This document shows positions 49,111-59,876 of a DNA stretch of 64,000 nucleotides, one piece after another; the first letter of the stretch is position 1, and every line of letters begins with the position of its first letter. Under the pieces are notes generated by a model. That model saw only the letters and a program-made list of their open reading frames with translations. It was not told the DNA's origin and did not search any database. This DNA comes from Gammaproteobacteria bacterium (GTDB lineage: Bacteria; Pseudomonadota; Gammaproteobacteria; JAADJB01), in NCBI GenBank assembly GCA_013151035.1, contig JAADJB010000010.1, forward strand, positions 1 through 64,000. Direction: 5' to 3'. Position numbers and translations under genes: made by a program.

Positions 49111-49845
49111 ATGAGTAATAAAGACAATATGTATCAGCGTATTCTGTTAAAACTGAGCGGTGAGGCTCTGAGTGGCACACTGGATTCCGGTATTGATCCT
49201 CAGGTGCTGGCAGCATTTACCAGTGAGATTAAACAGTTGGTCGATGATGGCGTGCAGGTTGGTCTGGTTATTGGTGGTGGAAATATCTTTCGTGGTGAAC
49301 AATTAGCCGCAGCAGGAATGGATCGTGTGGCAGGTGATCATATGGGTATGCTGGCGACGGTAATGAATGCTATTGCCATGGGTGATGCTTTCCGACGCAT
49401 CGGGATTGATGCACGGGTTATGTCCGCTTTTCCCATTGGCTCGGTTTGCGAAACCTATCGACGTGATGATGCGGTGCGTCATCTCAACAAGAATCGGGTA
49501 GTGATTTTTTCTGCGGGTACTGGCAACCCCTTCTTTACCACAGATTCTGCTGCCAGTTTACGCGCTATTGAGATTGGTGCCGACTTGATGTGTAAAGGAA
49601 CCCAGGTCGATGGTATTTATAGTAGTGACCCAAAGATCGACCCCACTGCAACGCGCTATACCCGTCTGAGTTATGATGAGGCCATTACCCGTAATCTTAA
49701 GGTGATGGATACGACAGCCATTGTGTTATGTCGCGATCATGCTATGCCGTTACGTGTATTTGATATTCATGAGAAGGGTAATTTGAAGCGTGTTGTCAAT
49801 GGTGAAGATGTGGGCACCTTGGTCGAGTGTGGAGATGATTCATGA
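49111..49845 (+). CDS. pyrH: Uridylate kinase
   Basis: Hexameric bacterial UMP kinase. The ATG at 49111 gives 244 residues (E. coli 241); an upstream ATG at 49084 is less likely. Motifs [19 protein letters not shown] and [12 protein letters not shown] are intact. The stop overlaps the frr start by 4 bases. Confidence 0.97.
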   Translation: MSNKDNMYQRILLKLSGEALSGTLDSGIDPQVLAAFTSEIKQLVDDGVQVGLVIGGGNIFRGEQLAAAGMDRVAGDHMGMLATVMNAIAMGDAFRRIGIDARVMSAFPIGSVCETYRRDDAVRHLNKNRVVIFSAGTGNPFFTTDSAASLRAIEIGADLMCKGTQVDGIYSSDPKIDPTATRYTRLSYDEAITRNLKVMDTTAIVLCRDHAMPLRVFDIHEKGNLKRVVNGEDVGTLVECGDDS

Positions 49846-50399
49846 TAGATGAGATTAAAACAGATGCCGGAGATCGTATGCAAAAGAGCCTTGCTGCCTT
49901 GCGTAATGATCTGCAAAAAATTAGAACCGGTCGAGCACATACCAGTCTGCTCGATCATATTCAGGTTGAGTATTATGGCAGTAATGTGCCCTTGAGTCAG
50001 GTCGCCAATGTTGCTGTTGAGGATTCAAGAACCTTATCGGTAACTCCCTGGGAAAAACCAATGGTGCAGGCTATAGAGAAGGCGATTATGCGTTCGGACC
50101 TGGGCTTGAATCCTTCTTCTGTAGGAACGGTTATTCGTATCCCGTTACCGGCATTAACAGAAGAACGTCGTAAGGACATGATTCGAGTGGTAAGAGGCGA
50201 GGCCGAGGGTGCCCGTGTGGCTATTCGTAATATTCGTCGAGATGCGAATAGTGATTTTAAATCCCTGCTTAAGGAAAAAGATATCTCGGAGGATGATGAT
50301 CATCATGCACATGAGGCCGTTCAACAACTGACAAATACTGCAATTAAGCAGGTTGAAAAGGTGTTGGAAGAAAAAGAAAAAGAATTAATGGAAATTTGA
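49842..50399 (+). CDS. frr: Ribosome recycling factor
   Basis: Splits the ribosome after termination with EF-G. 185 residues; N-terminal helix [20 protein letters not shown] and C-terminal [17 protein letters not shown]. Overlaps pyrH by 4 bases. The conserved order tsf-pyrH-frr-uppS supports the call. Confidence 0.98.
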   Translation: MIDEIKTDAGDRMQKSLAALRNDLQKIRTGRAHTSLLDHIQVEYYGSNVPLSQVANVAVEDSRTLSVTPWEKPMVQAIEKAIMRSDLGLNPSSVGTVIRIPLPALTEERRKDMIRVVRGEAEGARVAIRNIRRDANSDFKSLLKEKDISEDDDHHAHEAVQQLTNTAIKQVEKVLEEKEKELMEI

Positions 50400-51184
50400 T
50401 TAACGCTATCACCATGTCACTGGACTTTTTTAAACAAAAACAGACCCCGATTGTTGCCGATATGCCACGGCATGTTGCGATCATTATGGATGGCAATGGT
50501 CGCTGGGCAAAGGCTCGTCATCTACCGCGTCCATTCGGTCACAGGGAAGGGGTGAAGGTTGTTAAGCAGATTATTACTGCCAGTCGCGACTGTGGTATTG
50601 AGGCATTAACCTTATTTGCCTTTAGTAGCGAAAACTGGCGCAGGCCGCGTAAAGAAGTTGAAATGTTGATGGACCTTTTTATATCGACATTGCGTAAGGA
50701 AATTGATGAATTGCATAAAAAACAAGTGCGTATTCATTTTATCGGGGAACGTAGCCAATTTAGCGCAAAGATGCGTGACATGATGGATTCAACCGAACAA
50801 TTAACCGCTGATAATAAAGGTATGCATCTGACCATTGCTGCTAATTATGGAGGGCGTTGGGATATCCTGGATGCCACACGTAAATTGGTAAAAAAGGCAC
50901 TGGATGGTGAGATTACAATGCAGGGGATTGATGAAGAGGCCTTTGTCGCAGAGTTAAGCGGTCCTCAATTACCCGAGCCGGATCTTTTTATACGCACCGG
51001 TGGAGAACAACGCATCAGTAATTTTCTGTTATGGCAACTAGCCTATACCGAACTCTATTTTACCGATACCCTGTGGCCAGATTTTGATGAGGCCTGTTTT
51101 AATGATGCACTGATATCCTTTGCGGGTAGGCAACGTCGTTTTGGGCAAACGGGTGATCAGGTGGAGAGCGCAAAAGGTGCTTAA
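50396..51184 (+). CDS. uppS: Undecaprenyl diphosphate synthase
   Basis: Cis-prenyltransferase making the C55 carrier lipid for peptidoglycan and O-antigen. Motif [20 protein letters not shown] (about 28-47) holds the catalytic Asp; [20 protein letters not shown] near the C-terminus. Start is TTG at 50396, overlapping the frr stop as TTGA; the alternative ATG is 50414 but has no ribosome site. 262 residues. Confidence 0.96.
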   Translation: MINAITMSLDFFKQKQTPIVADMPRHVAIIMDGNGRWAKARHLPRPFGHREGVKVVKQIITASRDCGIEALTLFAFSSENWRRPRKEVEMLMDLFISTLRKEIDELHKKQVRIHFIGERSQFSAKMRDMMDSTEQLTADNKGMHLTIAANYGGRWDILDATRKLVKKALDGEITMQGIDEEAFVAELSGPQLPEPDLFIRTGGEQRISNFLLWQLAYTELYFTDTLWPDFDEACFNDALISFAGRQRRFGQTGDQVESAKGA

Positions 51185-51998
51185 ACAGCGGATCATTACC
51201 GCTTTTATTCTTATTCCATTGGTTGTCTGGGGTGTTCTGGGGCTACCCTCCTTGTGGTTAGCCTTTTTGTTTGCGCCATTCGTCTTTATCGGAGCGTGGG
51301 AGTGGAGTCGCCTTATCCCGTTAAACAGTCACTCAGCACGGCTGTGTTATCTGTTGCTCATGCTTTTATTGTTAATGGCAGTAGGGTATTTCATGCAAAA
51401 TAGCCTGATTTCAACCGGGTTTCCTATGCTGGCTAGTCTCTTTTGGGCGCTGTCGATTTTCTGGTTGGGTGCGGTTCATATCGGCAGAGAGACCTCCGCT
51501 AAATGGGTTATGATCAAGTCCCTGTTGGGCCTTCTAATCCTGAGCAGTTGCTGGCTTAGTGTCTTATTAATTCATGCCATGCCAGCCAATGGTCCGAGTT
51601 TATTATTGACCTTGCTCATCGTGATATGGGCAACCGATAGTGGTGCCTATTTTTCAGGTCGACAATGGGGACGTCATAAACTGGCACCGCAAGTGAGTCC
51701 TAAAAAAACCTGGGAAGGTTTCTGGGGGGGCTGTTTCTCCGGTCTGCTGGTGGCACTGGTTTCTGCAACCATCCTTGGTTGGGAGAATGAGCGATTGCTA
51801 CAGTTTGTCTTGTTAGCCCTGTTTGTGATTATTGCCTCCGTTATTGGTGACTTGTTTGAGAGCTTGTTAAAACGGCACCAGAATATCAAGGATAGCGGTA
51901 ACATTTTCCCCGGACATGGCGGTGTGCTGGATCGTATTGATAGTCTAACGGCGGCTGCCCCTGTTTATCTGTTGGGTCTCTACTGGATTGGTGCATGA
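51177..51998 (+). CDS. cdsA: Phosphatidate cytidylyltransferase
   Basis: Polytopic membrane enzyme making CDP-diacylglycerol. I use the GTG at 51177 (then [14 protein letters not shown], the canonical start), 8 bases into the uppS end, with GGAGAG upstream; an ATG at 51120 would add 19 unlikely residues. Signature SPKKTWEGFWGG and the C-terminal RIDSLTAAAP are intact. 273 residues. Confidence 0.95.
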   Translation: MLKQRIITAFILIPLVVWGVLGLPSLWLAFLFAPFVFIGAWEWSRLIPLNSHSARLCYLLLMLLLLMAVGYFMQNSLISTGFPMLASLFWALSIFWLGAVHIGRETSAKWVMIKSLLGLLILSSCWLSVLLIHAMPANGPSLLLTLLIVIWATDSGAYFSGRQWGRHKLAPQVSPKKTWEGFWGGCFSGLLVALVSATILGWENERLLQFVLLALFVIIASVIGDLFESLLKRHQNIKDSGNIFPGHGGVLDRIDSLTAAAPVYLLGLYWIGA

Positions 51999-53200
51999 TG
52001 GTTAACGCAACGGGAAGCTCCCGGCAAGGTGTTTGCCTATTGGGAGCAACAGGTTCAATTGGTGGCAGTACACTGGATGTTTTGCGGCAGCACAGTGATT
52101 CCTATCAGCTCATTGCTGTGACCGCTAATCGCGATGTGGAAGGGCTGTTTTTAATCTGTCAGCATTTTCAACCACATTATGCTGTGCTTGCAGATGAACG
52201 CTGTGGTGAACTATTCAGACAACGGATTAACGCAGCAGGTCTCACTACTGAGGTGTTGATTGGTCGTCAGGCATTGCTTGAGGTTACTGTGCTGGATGAT
52301 GTGGATGTCGTGGTATCCGCTATTGTTGGTGCGGCAGGTTTGTTGCCAACACTTGAGGCGGTAAAACACGGTAAGCGTGTTCTATTGGCAAACAAAGAGG
52401 CATTGGTGATGTCGGGGCACCTGTTTATCGAAGCCGCACAGCAGTCTGGTGCTCAATTATTACCTGTTGATAGTGAACACAATGCGATTTTTCAGTGTAT
52501 GCCTGCGGATTATATTGTGGGTAACCGGGCAGCAGGGGTGCGGCGGATACTACTGACGGCCTCTGGTGGACCTTTTCGTACCTATGCACTGGATGAGCTG
52601 CGCGATATTACCCCGGATCAGGCCTGTGCCCATCCTAACTGGGAGATGGGTCGAAAGATTTCGGTTGATTCAGCCACTATGATGAATAAAGGTCTGGAAC
52701 TGATCGAGGCCTGTTGGCTATTTGGTATGGGAGTCGATGATATCGATATTATTATCCATCCCCAAAGCGTTATTCATTCAATGGTTGATTATGATGATGG
52801 CTCGGTATTGGCTCAATTAGGTAATCCTGATATGCGTACGCCGATTGCGAATGCCTTGTCCTGGCCTGAGCGTATTCATTCCGGCGTTGAGCCACTTGAT
52901 CTGCCCAAGCTGGCTATGCTGAATTTTGAGAAGCCGGATTTTGAGCGTTTCCGCTGTTTGCAATTGGCACATGATGCATGGAATGCCGGGGGTACTGCAC
53001 CGGCAATATTAAATGCTGCTAATGAACTGGCAGTGGATGCCTTTTTATCGGAACGCATCAGCTTTCTGGCAATTGCAGATATGGTTGATGCAGCAATGGG
53101 TGCCTGTGAGGTTCATGCGGCATCCGATCTTGATCAAATCCTTGATGATGATCGTCTGGCAAGAAACTATGTTGAACAATATATTGGCGGTAAAAGATAA
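51995..53200 (+). CDS. dxr: 1-deoxy-D-xylulose 5-phosphate reductoisomerase
   Basis: NADPH enzyme of the MEP isoprenoid pathway, cytosolic. NADP motif LGATGSIGGSTLDV (about 16-29); metal site DSEHNAIFQ; catalytic loop HPNWEMGRKISVDSATMMNK. 401 residues. Overlaps cdsA as ATGA. It supplies the isoprenoid precursors used by UppS. Confidence 0.97.
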   Translation: MMVNATGSSRQGVCLLGATGSIGGSTLDVLRQHSDSYQLIAVTANRDVEGLFLICQHFQPHYAVLADERCGELFRQRINAAGLTTEVLIGRQALLEVTVLDDVDVVVSAIVGAAGLLPTLEAVKHGKRVLLANKEALVMSGHLFIEAAQQSGAQLLPVDSEHNAIFQCMPADYIVGNRAAGVRRILLTASGGPFRTYALDELRDITPDQACAHPNWEMGRKISVDSATMMNKGLELIEACWLFGMGVDDIDIIIHPQSVIHSMVDYDDGSVLAQLGNPDMRTPIANALSWPERIHSGVEPLDLPKLAMLNFEKPDFERFRCLQLAHDAWNAGGTAPAILNAANELAVDAFLSERISFLAIADMVDAAMGACEVHAASDLDQILDDDRLARNYVEQYIGGKR

Positions 53201-53205
53201 CACTA

Positions 53206-54564
53206 ATGGATATTCTTTTTTCAATACTTTCTTTTGTTGTTGCTATTGGCCTGTTGATTACGGTGCATGAATTTGGTCATTTCTGGGTGGCAAGAAAAGC
53301 AGGGGTACGTGTTTTACGCTTTTCGGTGGGTTTTGGCCAGCCGTTATGGCGTAAAAAAATCTATGGGGGCGAGACAGAGTTGGTGTTGGCTGCAATCCCA
53401 TTAGGTGGCTATGTCAAGATGCTGGATGAACGTGAAGGTGAGGTCTCCAGTGCCGATCTGAAATATGCCTTTAATCGCAAGCCATTGTCATCCAGAATGG
53501 CCATTGTTGCTGCGGGTCCAATCTTTAATTTGTTGTTTGCGGTGTTGTTATATTGGGCGATGTATATCATCGGGGTGTCTGGTTTGCGTCCGGTTATTGG
53601 TGAGGTGCATCCCGATACCATTGCAGCACAGGCTGGAATGACTGCCGGTGATGAAATTGTTTCCGTTAATGGACGGGAAATAAGGATATGGGATACATTG
53701 ATCCCGTTGTTACTGGATGCGGGTATTGAAAAAGAACGCTTAATCGTTGATTTGCTGGATAAAAATAATGGCTTGCGACAGGTGTCTCTGGATTTCACTC
53801 AAATAAACTCGATTCTGGATAAGACGGATCTGCTGGAATCAATCGGGCTGGAGCCCTGGTCGCCGACGCTTCCTGCGCTAATACGTGATGTTGTGGCAGC
53901 AGGTGCGGCAGAAAAGGCAGGACTAAAAAGTGGTGATCTGGTTGTGCAGGCGAACGGTAAGACTATTGACGATTGGTCCGGGTTTGTCGATGAGATCAAG
54001 ACACATCCCGGGCAACAGATGGATGTTGTGATTGAACGAAATGGTCAACAACTGAATATTAATCTGATACCAGAATCAATCATTGATGGCGAACAGACAC
54101 AAGGTCGGATTGGAGCCTATGTTGATGTGCCTGATAATCTGTATAACGAGATGATCGAGATGGTGCGTTATCCTGTGTTAGAGGCCTTTCCTATGGCATT
54201 GAAAAAGACCTGGATAATGAGCAGTCTGACATTAAGAACTTTCGGGCAGATGCTGATGGGGCAGGCCTCATTAAAGAATATCAGTGGTCCGATCACGATT
54301 GCTCGTTATGCGGGTAAAAGTGCAGATAGAGGATTGAGTAGTTTTCTTTCCTTTTTGGCTATTATCAGTCTCAGTTTGGGGATATTAAATTTATTGCCAA
54401 TACCTGTGCTGGATGGTGGTCATTTGCTTTATAATCTTATCGAGATGGTTAAGGGGAGCCCGGTATCTGATTCAATTCAGGCCTGGGGGCAACAACTGGG
54501 AATATCCCTGTTGCTGTTGTTGATGGGGCTGGCTGTATATAATGATCTGCAACGATTGTTTTAG
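53206..54564 (+). CDS. rseP: Site-2 zinc metalloprotease RseP
   Basis: Intramembrane protease that cuts RseA to release sigma-E and also removes signal peptides. Zinc motif HEFGH (21-25), LDGGH near the C-terminus with the third ligand (Asp about 403), two tandem PDZ domains (about 120-300). 452 residues. Starts 5 bases after dxr. Confidence 0.97.
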   Translation: MDILFSILSFVVAIGLLITVHEFGHFWVARKAGVRVLRFSVGFGQPLWRKKIYGGETELVLAAIPLGGYVKMLDEREGEVSSADLKYAFNRKPLSSRMAIVAAGPIFNLLFAVLLYWAMYIIGVSGLRPVIGEVHPDTIAAQAGMTAGDEIVSVNGREIRIWDTLIPLLLDAGIEKERLIVDLLDKNNGLRQVSLDFTQINSILDKTDLLESIGLEPWSPTLPALIRDVVAAGAAEKAGLKSGDLVVQANGKTIDDWSGFVDEIKTHPGQQMDVVIERNGQQLNINLIPESIIDGEQTQGRIGAYVDVPDNLYNEMIEMVRYPVLEAFPMALKKTWIMSSLTLRTFGQMLMGQASLKNISGPITIARYAGKSADRGLSSFLSFLAIISLSLGILNLLPIPVLDGGHLLYNLIEMVKGSPVSDSIQAWGQQLGISLLLLLMGLAVYNDLQRLF

Positions 54565-54584
54565 TTAATTAATAGAGATTTTTT

Positions 54585-56912
54585 ATGAATACCGGATTTT
54601 GTAGTATTGTCCCAGTGAGGGGTCGAATATCATTGGTTTTTATATTGTTGTTGGCAATAAGCATGAAGGTCTGGGCTGTTGGCAATTTTGTGGTTAAGGA
54701 TATTCGTGTTGAAGGGCTGCAAAGAATATCGGTAGGTACTGTTTTCACCTATTTACCGATACGGGTCAATGACTACTTTAATGCGGATTCATCCAAAGAG
54801 GCAGTACGATCATTATTTCGCACTGGGTTTTTCAAGGATGTCAGCTTAGAAAGAGATGGCGGAGTGCTGGTGGTGGTGGTGCGTGAACGCCCGGCAATAT
54901 CAGCGATTAGTCTTAATGGTAATGATGATATTGATACAGAGGCCTTACTGTCATCTTTGAAAGAGGTTGGTTTTGCTGAAGGTCGTGTGTTCAAACGCGC
55001 AATGCTGGAACGGGTTGAACAGGAAATGCGCCAGCAATATTTCAGTCAGGGCAAGTACGCAGTTAAGATTGAGAGCACCGTAACACCTCTGGAGCGTAAT
55101 CGAGTGAGTATTCATATTGAGGTGGTGGAAGGTCAGGCTGCCAAGATAAAACATATTAATATTATTGGTAATACGGCCTTTAATGATGAAGTATTACAGG
55201 ACAATTTTGAATTAAGTGAGCCAACAACTTTTTCCTTCCTGACAGATGTCGATGATTATTCAAAACAGAAACTGGCTGCTGATATCGAGACACTGCGCTC
55301 CTATTATCTGAATCGTGGTTATGTGAAATTCAGTGTCACCTCAACACAGGTAACAATATCACCGGATAAACGCGATATCTATGTCACTATTAATATAAAG
55401 GAAGGTGCTAAGTACCATATTAGTAGTGTTACGTTGGCGGGAGAGTTGGTGGTTCATGCAGAAGAGCTTTTCCCCTATGTTCTGATCAATGAAGGGGATG
55501 TTTTTTCACGTAGTAATATTGCTAAAAGTATTGAGAAAATCAGTGCGTTTCTGGGTACTAAGGGTTATGCCTTTGCCAATGTTAATACGATACCTGAAAT
55601 GGATGATGATAAGGCAGAAATAGCGGTCACCCTGTTTATCGATCCAGGTAAGCGTGTTTATGTGCGTCGAATTAATATGCAGGGCAATACCCGTACTCGG
55701 GATGAGGTGCTAAGACGCGAACTCAGACAGATGGAAGGGGCCTGGTTTTCGGCAGATAAGGTGGAACGATCCAAGGTTCGAATTGATCGTTTGGGGTATT
55801 TTGATAGTGTCAGCGTTGAGATGCCTGCGGTTCCGGGTGCAACCGATGAAGTGGATGTAAACTATACCGTGTCTGAACGTTCTTCTGGCAATCTATCCTT
55901 GGGCTTTGGTTTCTCGCAATCGGCAGGTTTTCTACTTAATGCTAGTGTGAGTCAGAATAATTTCCTCGGTAGCGGTAAACGGGTGGGCTTCGAATTTAAC
56001 AATAGTCAATACAATACCGTTTATAGTTTCTCCTACTTAAATCCCTATTATACGGTTGATGGTGTTAGTCGAGGGTTTGGTGCTTATTTGAGAGAGACTA
56101 ATCTTAGCACTATATCGCTATCAGCCTATACCACTAACAGTATGGGTGGCAACGTCAGTTTTGGTCTACCCATTAATGAATATGATCGAATCAACCTTGA
56201 TATGAGCTTTGAAAATCTGGAGGTTATAGCGGGTAGCGGTTCACCTCTGGAGGTTACTGGTTTTATTGCCAAACATGGCGGCCTATTCAACACCTTCCGT
56301 TTAAATGCCAGTTGGGCGCATGATACCCGTAATCGTCGTATCTTTGCTTCACGCGGTATGTTACAACGGGCTAGTGCGGAGTTTACGGTGCCAGGTATAG
56401 GCTTGCAGTATTATAAAATGACTTACCGTCACCTGCTTTATGTGCCAGTAACCAATGACATTACGCTGTCATTGAATGGTGATGTCGGCGTTGGTAATGG
56501 TTATGGAACCTTCGATAACATGCCCTTTATCAAGAACTTTTATGCCGGTGGTGTGCGTTCGGTGCGTGGTTTTCAGGATTATTCACTGGGCCCCAAAAAC
56601 ACACCGGCTCCTGGTTGGGGTGCAACCCCTTATGGCGGTAGCTTCAAGGTTGTGGGTAATGCAGAACTGATATTTCCTATTCCATTTTTCCCCGAGGTTA
56701 GATCCTTTCGTGTAAGTGCGTTTCTGGATGCGGGTAATGTGTATAAGGATGTGAGTTCTTTTGATGCGGGGGAAATACGTTATTCTACCGGACTTTCTGC
56801 GATTTGGTTATCACCAATGGGAGCATTGCAATTTAGTTTTGCCAACCCTTTGAATGATAAACCGGGTGATAATGTGCAGGTGTTCCAGTTTACCATGGGT
56901 TCCGCATTTTAA
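54585..56912 (+). CDS. bamA: Outer-membrane protein assembly factor BamA
   Basis: Omp85 insertase of outer-membrane beta-barrels. Signal peptide (about 1-31), five POTRA domains (about 32-430), then a 16-stranded barrel ending in a terminal Phe (FTMGSAF). The VRGF motif of loop 6 (SVRGFQDYSLGP) is present. 775 residues, normal. Confidence 0.97.
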   Translation: MNTGFCSIVPVRGRISLVFILLLAISMKVWAVGNFVVKDIRVEGLQRISVGTVFTYLPIRVNDYFNADSSKEAVRSLFRTGFFKDVSLERDGGVLVVVVRERPAISAISLNGNDDIDTEALLSSLKEVGFAEGRVFKRAMLERVEQEMRQQYFSQGKYAVKIESTVTPLERNRVSIHIEVVEGQAAKIKHINIIGNTAFNDEVLQDNFELSEPTTFSFLTDVDDYSKQKLAADIETLRSYYLNRGYVKFSVTSTQVTISPDKRDIYVTINIKEGAKYHISSVTLAGELVVHAEELFPYVLINEGDVFSRSNIAKSIEKISAFLGTKGYAFANVNTIPEMDDDKAEIAVTLFIDPGKRVYVRRINMQGNTRTRDEVLRRELRQMEGAWFSADKVERSKVRIDRLGYFDSVSVEMPAVPGATDEVDVNYTVSERSSGNLSLGFGFSQSAGFLLNASVSQNNFLGSGKRVGFEFNNSQYNTVYSFSYLNPYYTVDGVSRGFGAYLRETNLSTISLSAYTTNSMGGNVSFGLPINEYDRINLDMSFENLEVIAGSGSPLEVTGFIAKHGGLFNTFRLNASWAHDTRNRRIFASRGMLQRASAEFTVPGIGLQYYKMTYRHLLYVPVTNDITLSLNGDVGVGNGYGTFDNMPFIKNFYAGGVRSVRGFQDYSLGPKNTPAPGWGATPYGGSFKVVGNAELIFPIPFFPEVRSFRVSAFLDAGNVYKDVSSFDAGEIRYSTGLSAIWLSPMGALQFSFANPLNDKPGDNVQVFQFTMGSAF

Positions 56913-56950
56913 TTTAAGGAACCTTTGATTAGTTATATTAAGGAGATCTA

Positions 56951-57469
56951 ATGAAAATATTTAATAAAAGTTTATTGGTTATTGCTGCCTTTCTGTTAAG
57001 TACGCATTTGGTATCGGCTGATACCCGTATTGGCTATGTTGATTTTGCGCGTCTTATGGAACAGGCACCGCAGGTCAAGGTTGCTCAAAGCAAGATGGAA
57101 AATGAGTTTAGTCCGAGAGAGAAAGAACTGGTTTCCCTGCAAAGAAGCCTGAAGGAAATGGAAGACCAGTTGGCGCGAGATGGTGCGGTAATGGGTGAGT
57201 CTGAGCGTGCTAAACTTGAGCGGGGTATATTGACCAGTAAACGTGAATTAAAACGTGCGGGTGAAGAATTTCGTGAGGATCTTACTCTGCGACGTAATGA
57301 CGTATTATCCCGCTTACAGAAAAACCTGTATGAGACGGTCGTTGATTTTGCTGAGGGTAATAAATTCGATTTGATCGTTGGGGATGGTGTCTTTTATGCC
57401 AGTAAACAAATTAATATTACCGATCAGGTGCTCAAGGCGCTGGAAAAGGATTTTAAGGTACGTAAGTAA
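56951..57469 (+). CDS. skp: Periplasmic chaperone Skp/OmpH
   Basis: Trimeric periplasmic chaperone for unfolded outer-membrane proteins. Signal peptide 1-23 (ending HLVSA); [10 protein letters not shown] start of the mature protein; long charged coiled coil (about 50-120) forming the tentacles. 172 residues. Between bamA and lpxD, the usual place. AAGGAG ribosome site. Confidence 0.96.
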   Translation: MKIFNKSLLVIAAFLLSTHLVSADTRIGYVDFARLMEQAPQVKVAQSKMENEFSPREKELVSLQRSLKEMEDQLARDGAVMGESERAKLERGILTSKRELKRAGEEFREDLTLRRNDVLSRLQKNLYETVVDFAEGNKFDLIVGDGVFYASKQINITDQVLKALEKDFKVRK

Positions 57470-57480
57470 ACTTCGGGGAA

Positions 57481-58485
57481 ATGACTTTGATTCTTTCTGA
57501 ATTAGCTCAGGCGATTGGTGCTGAATTGCATACCGATGATGGGGCTGTTGATATTGAATCGGTGGTAAGCCTGAAACAGGCAACAAGCAAGGATATTAGT
57601 TTTTTATCCAATGCGTATTATAAATCACTGCTGGCAGAGACCCAGGCTGCTGCCATTATATTATCAGAAGAGTTTTTGGCAGATTGTCCGGTGTCTGCAC
57701 TGGTGGTAAAAGACCCCTATGTGGCTTATGCCCGGGTTGTTGAATTAATTAATCCTCGCAGCAAGAGTTCGGCCGGGGTTCATGCGTCAACCATTATGGG
57801 TGAGTCCGTTGATATTGCTGCCGATGTCAGCATTGCGGCGAACTGTGTTATTGGTTCAAATGTTCGTATTGGTGCGGGTGTTGAGATTGGCCCATCCTGT
57901 GTTATTAGCGATCATGTCAGCATTGATGATAATAGTCGCTTAGTGGCGAATGTGACGATATGCTCGAATGTTCGCATTGGTGTACGGGCGATTATTCACC
58001 CCGGTGTGGTTATTGGTGCAGATGGCTTTGGTCTGGCATGGGATAAGGATCATTGGCTAAAGGTTCCCCAGATTGGCGGGGTGTCTATTGGTGATGATGT
58101 TGAGATTGGTGCTAATACCACGATAGATCGAGGCGCATTGGATGATACTATCCTGGGTGATGATGTAAAACTGGATAATCAAATTCAGGTTGCTCATAAC
58201 GTAGTGATTGGTGATCATAGCGCGATTGCGGGTTGTGTCGGAATTGCAGGTAGTGCACACATAGGAAAACACTGCCGCATTGGTGGTGGTGCGGGTATAC
58301 TCGGACATCTGGAGATTGTTGACCACGTTACCGTAACGGCGATGTCATTGGTGAGTCGATCCATTACTCAGGCTGGAGAATACTCATCCAGTATGCCGGT
58401 ACAAAGCAAGGAACTCTGGCAAAGGAATAATGCACGATTACGTCGACTGGATAAAATGATACGCAAAGGTCGTCTGAATAATTAA
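57481..58485 (+). CDS. lpxD: UDP-3-O-(3-hydroxyacyl)glucosamine N-acyltransferase
   Basis: Third step of lipid A synthesis. N-terminal uridine-binding domain (about 1-95), then a left-handed beta-helix of hexapeptide repeats; the catalytic His is probably in QVAHNVVIG (about 240). C-terminal helix of basic residues. 334 residues. 11 bases after skp. Confidence 0.97.
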   Translation: MTLILSELAQAIGAELHTDDGAVDIESVVSLKQATSKDISFLSNAYYKSLLAETQAAAIILSEEFLADCPVSALVVKDPYVAYARVVELINPRSKSSAGVHASTIMGESVDIAADVSIAANCVIGSNVRIGAGVEIGPSCVISDHVSIDDNSRLVANVTICSNVRIGVRAIIHPGVVIGADGFGLAWDKDHWLKVPQIGGVSIGDDVEIGANTTIDRGALDDTILGDDVKLDNQIQVAHNVVIGDHSAIAGCVGIAGSAHIGKHCRIGGGAGILGHLEIVDHVTVTAMSLVSRSITQAGEYSSSMPVQSKELWQRNNARLRRLDKMIRKGRLNN

Positions 58486-58507
58486 TTAACATATTAGGTG
58501 AAATAGC

Positions 58508-58960
58508 ATGGATAAGGTATTGGATATTAACGAGATTATGGAGCATCTTCCTCATCGTTATCCTTTTTTATTAATCGACCGTGTACTGGAATTTGTACCC
58601 CATGAATCATTAAAAGGCTATAAAAATGTAACCTATAATGAACCCTTCTTTAGCGGGCATTTTCCACAAAAACCTATTATGCCGGGGGTCTTGATTATTG
58701 AGGCACTGGCTCAAGCCACAGGCTTACTCGCCTTTCGTACCATGGAAAAGCATGCAGACAAGAATAGTCTGTATTATCTGGTGGGTATCGATAAGGTGCG
58801 GTTCAAAAATATTGTAGAACCGGGTGATCGTCTGGATCTAGACGTTACAGTGACCAAGGTTAAACGTGGCATTTGGTTATTCAAAGGTATTGCCTCGGTA
58901 GAAGGTAAGATCGTGACGACTGCGGATCTTATGTGTACTGAACGGGAAGTCGAAGCTTGA
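58508..58960 (+). CDS. fabZ: 3-hydroxyacyl-ACP dehydratase FabZ
   Basis: Hot-dog-fold dehydratase of fatty-acid elongation. Catalytic His in [12 protein letters not shown] (about 16) and Glu in [15 protein letters not shown] (about 66). 150 residues. In the lpx cluster it competes with LpxA for 3-hydroxyacyl-ACP. Overlaps lpxA by 4 bases. Confidence 0.97.
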   Translation: MDKVLDINEIMEHLPHRYPFLLIDRVLEFVPHESLKGYKNVTYNEPFFSGHFPQKPIMPGVLIIEALAQATGLLAFRTMEKHADKNSLYYLVGIDKVRFKNIVEPGDRLDLDVTVTKVKRGIWLFKGIASVEGKIVTTADLMCTEREVEA

Positions 58961-59724
58961 TTGATGCCCGTGCGGTTATTGATTCATCCGCAATAATCGG
59001 AGAGGGGGTTAGTATTGGCCCTTTTTCGGTTATTGGTGCTGATGTTGAACTGGGTGATGGCACCTGGGTTGGTCCGCATGTTGTCATTCAAGGGCCCACC
59101 CGAATTGGCAGAGATAATCGTATCTTTCAGTTTTCATCTATTGGTGATGAGCCGCAGGATAAAAAATATGCAGGAGAGAACACCCGCCTGGAGATTGGTG
59201 ATCGCAATACCATTCGTGAATATGTCACCATTAGTCGTGGCACGATACAGGACGAGGGCGTAACACGCATTGGTGATGATAACTGGATTATGACCTCGGT
59301 TCATATTGCCCATGATTGCATCATTGGTAATCAGACTATATTTGCAAATAATGCCACCCTGGCGGGACATGTCACTATTGCTGATCATGTCATTCTGGGT
59401 GGGTTTACCCTGGTGCATCAGTTTTGTGCGATTGGTGAATATGCCTTTACTGCAATGGGTACGGCGATTGGTAAGGATGTGCCGCCCTATATGATGGTAT
59501 CAGGTAATCCGGCAAGGACTCATGGCTTGAATAGTGAAGGGCTGAAACGCAGTGGGGTATCGATTGAAGTGCTTTCGGAATTAAAACAGGCTTATAAGAT
59601 TCTGTACCGTTCCAAACAGAACCTGGATAAGGCTATTGAGGCGTTGGAGCAGCAGGCATCTTGTGATGAGAGTCAGCAGCTTATTTGTTTTTTGAAAAAA
59701 ACATCCCGAAGTATTGTTCGTTAG
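58957..59724 (+). CDS. lpxA: UDP-N-acetylglucosamine acyltransferase
   Basis: First step of lipid A synthesis. Hexapeptide beta-helix with the catalytic His in HIAHDCIIG (about 119-127); C-terminal helices. 255 residues. Start is TTG at 58957, overlapping the fabZ stop as TTGA (then [14 protein letters not shown]), the same arrangement as uppS. No in-frame ATG is nearby. Confidence 0.96.
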   Translation: MIDARAVIDSSAIIGEGVSIGPFSVIGADVELGDGTWVGPHVVIQGPTRIGRDNRIFQFSSIGDEPQDKKYAGENTRLEIGDRNTIREYVTISRGTIQDEGVTRIGDDNWIMTSVHIAHDCIIGNQTIFANNATLAGHVTIADHVILGGFTLVHQFCAIGEYAFTAMGTAIGKDVPPYMMVSGNPARTHGLNSEGLKRSGVSIEVLSELKQAYKILYRSKQNLDKAIEALEQQASCDESQQLICFLKKTSRSIVR

Positions 59725-59848
59725 GTTCGAGACATGAATCGCTTCTCCTTAACAGAGACACGCCGTAAATACATCCCTGTAGGCTCGATGCCCGCGTCCA
59801 TGCGGGCAACGATCTCTGTTAAGGAGGAGCGATTCATCTCTCTTGAGT
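59725..59848. repeat. 124-bp palindromic element (copy 2)
   Basis: Same length and layout as 12546-12669. Arms ATGAATCGCTTCTCCTTAAC and GTTAAGGAGGAGCGATTCAT pair almost fully over 26 bases; the inner GCCCGC/GCGGGC hairpin is identical to copy 1. It starts at the base after the lpxA stop and fills the gap before lpxB, where those genes are usually adjacent. Confidence 0.92.
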
Positions 59849-59876
59849 GTAGGTAGGGGATGGTCGTGTTTTTTCT

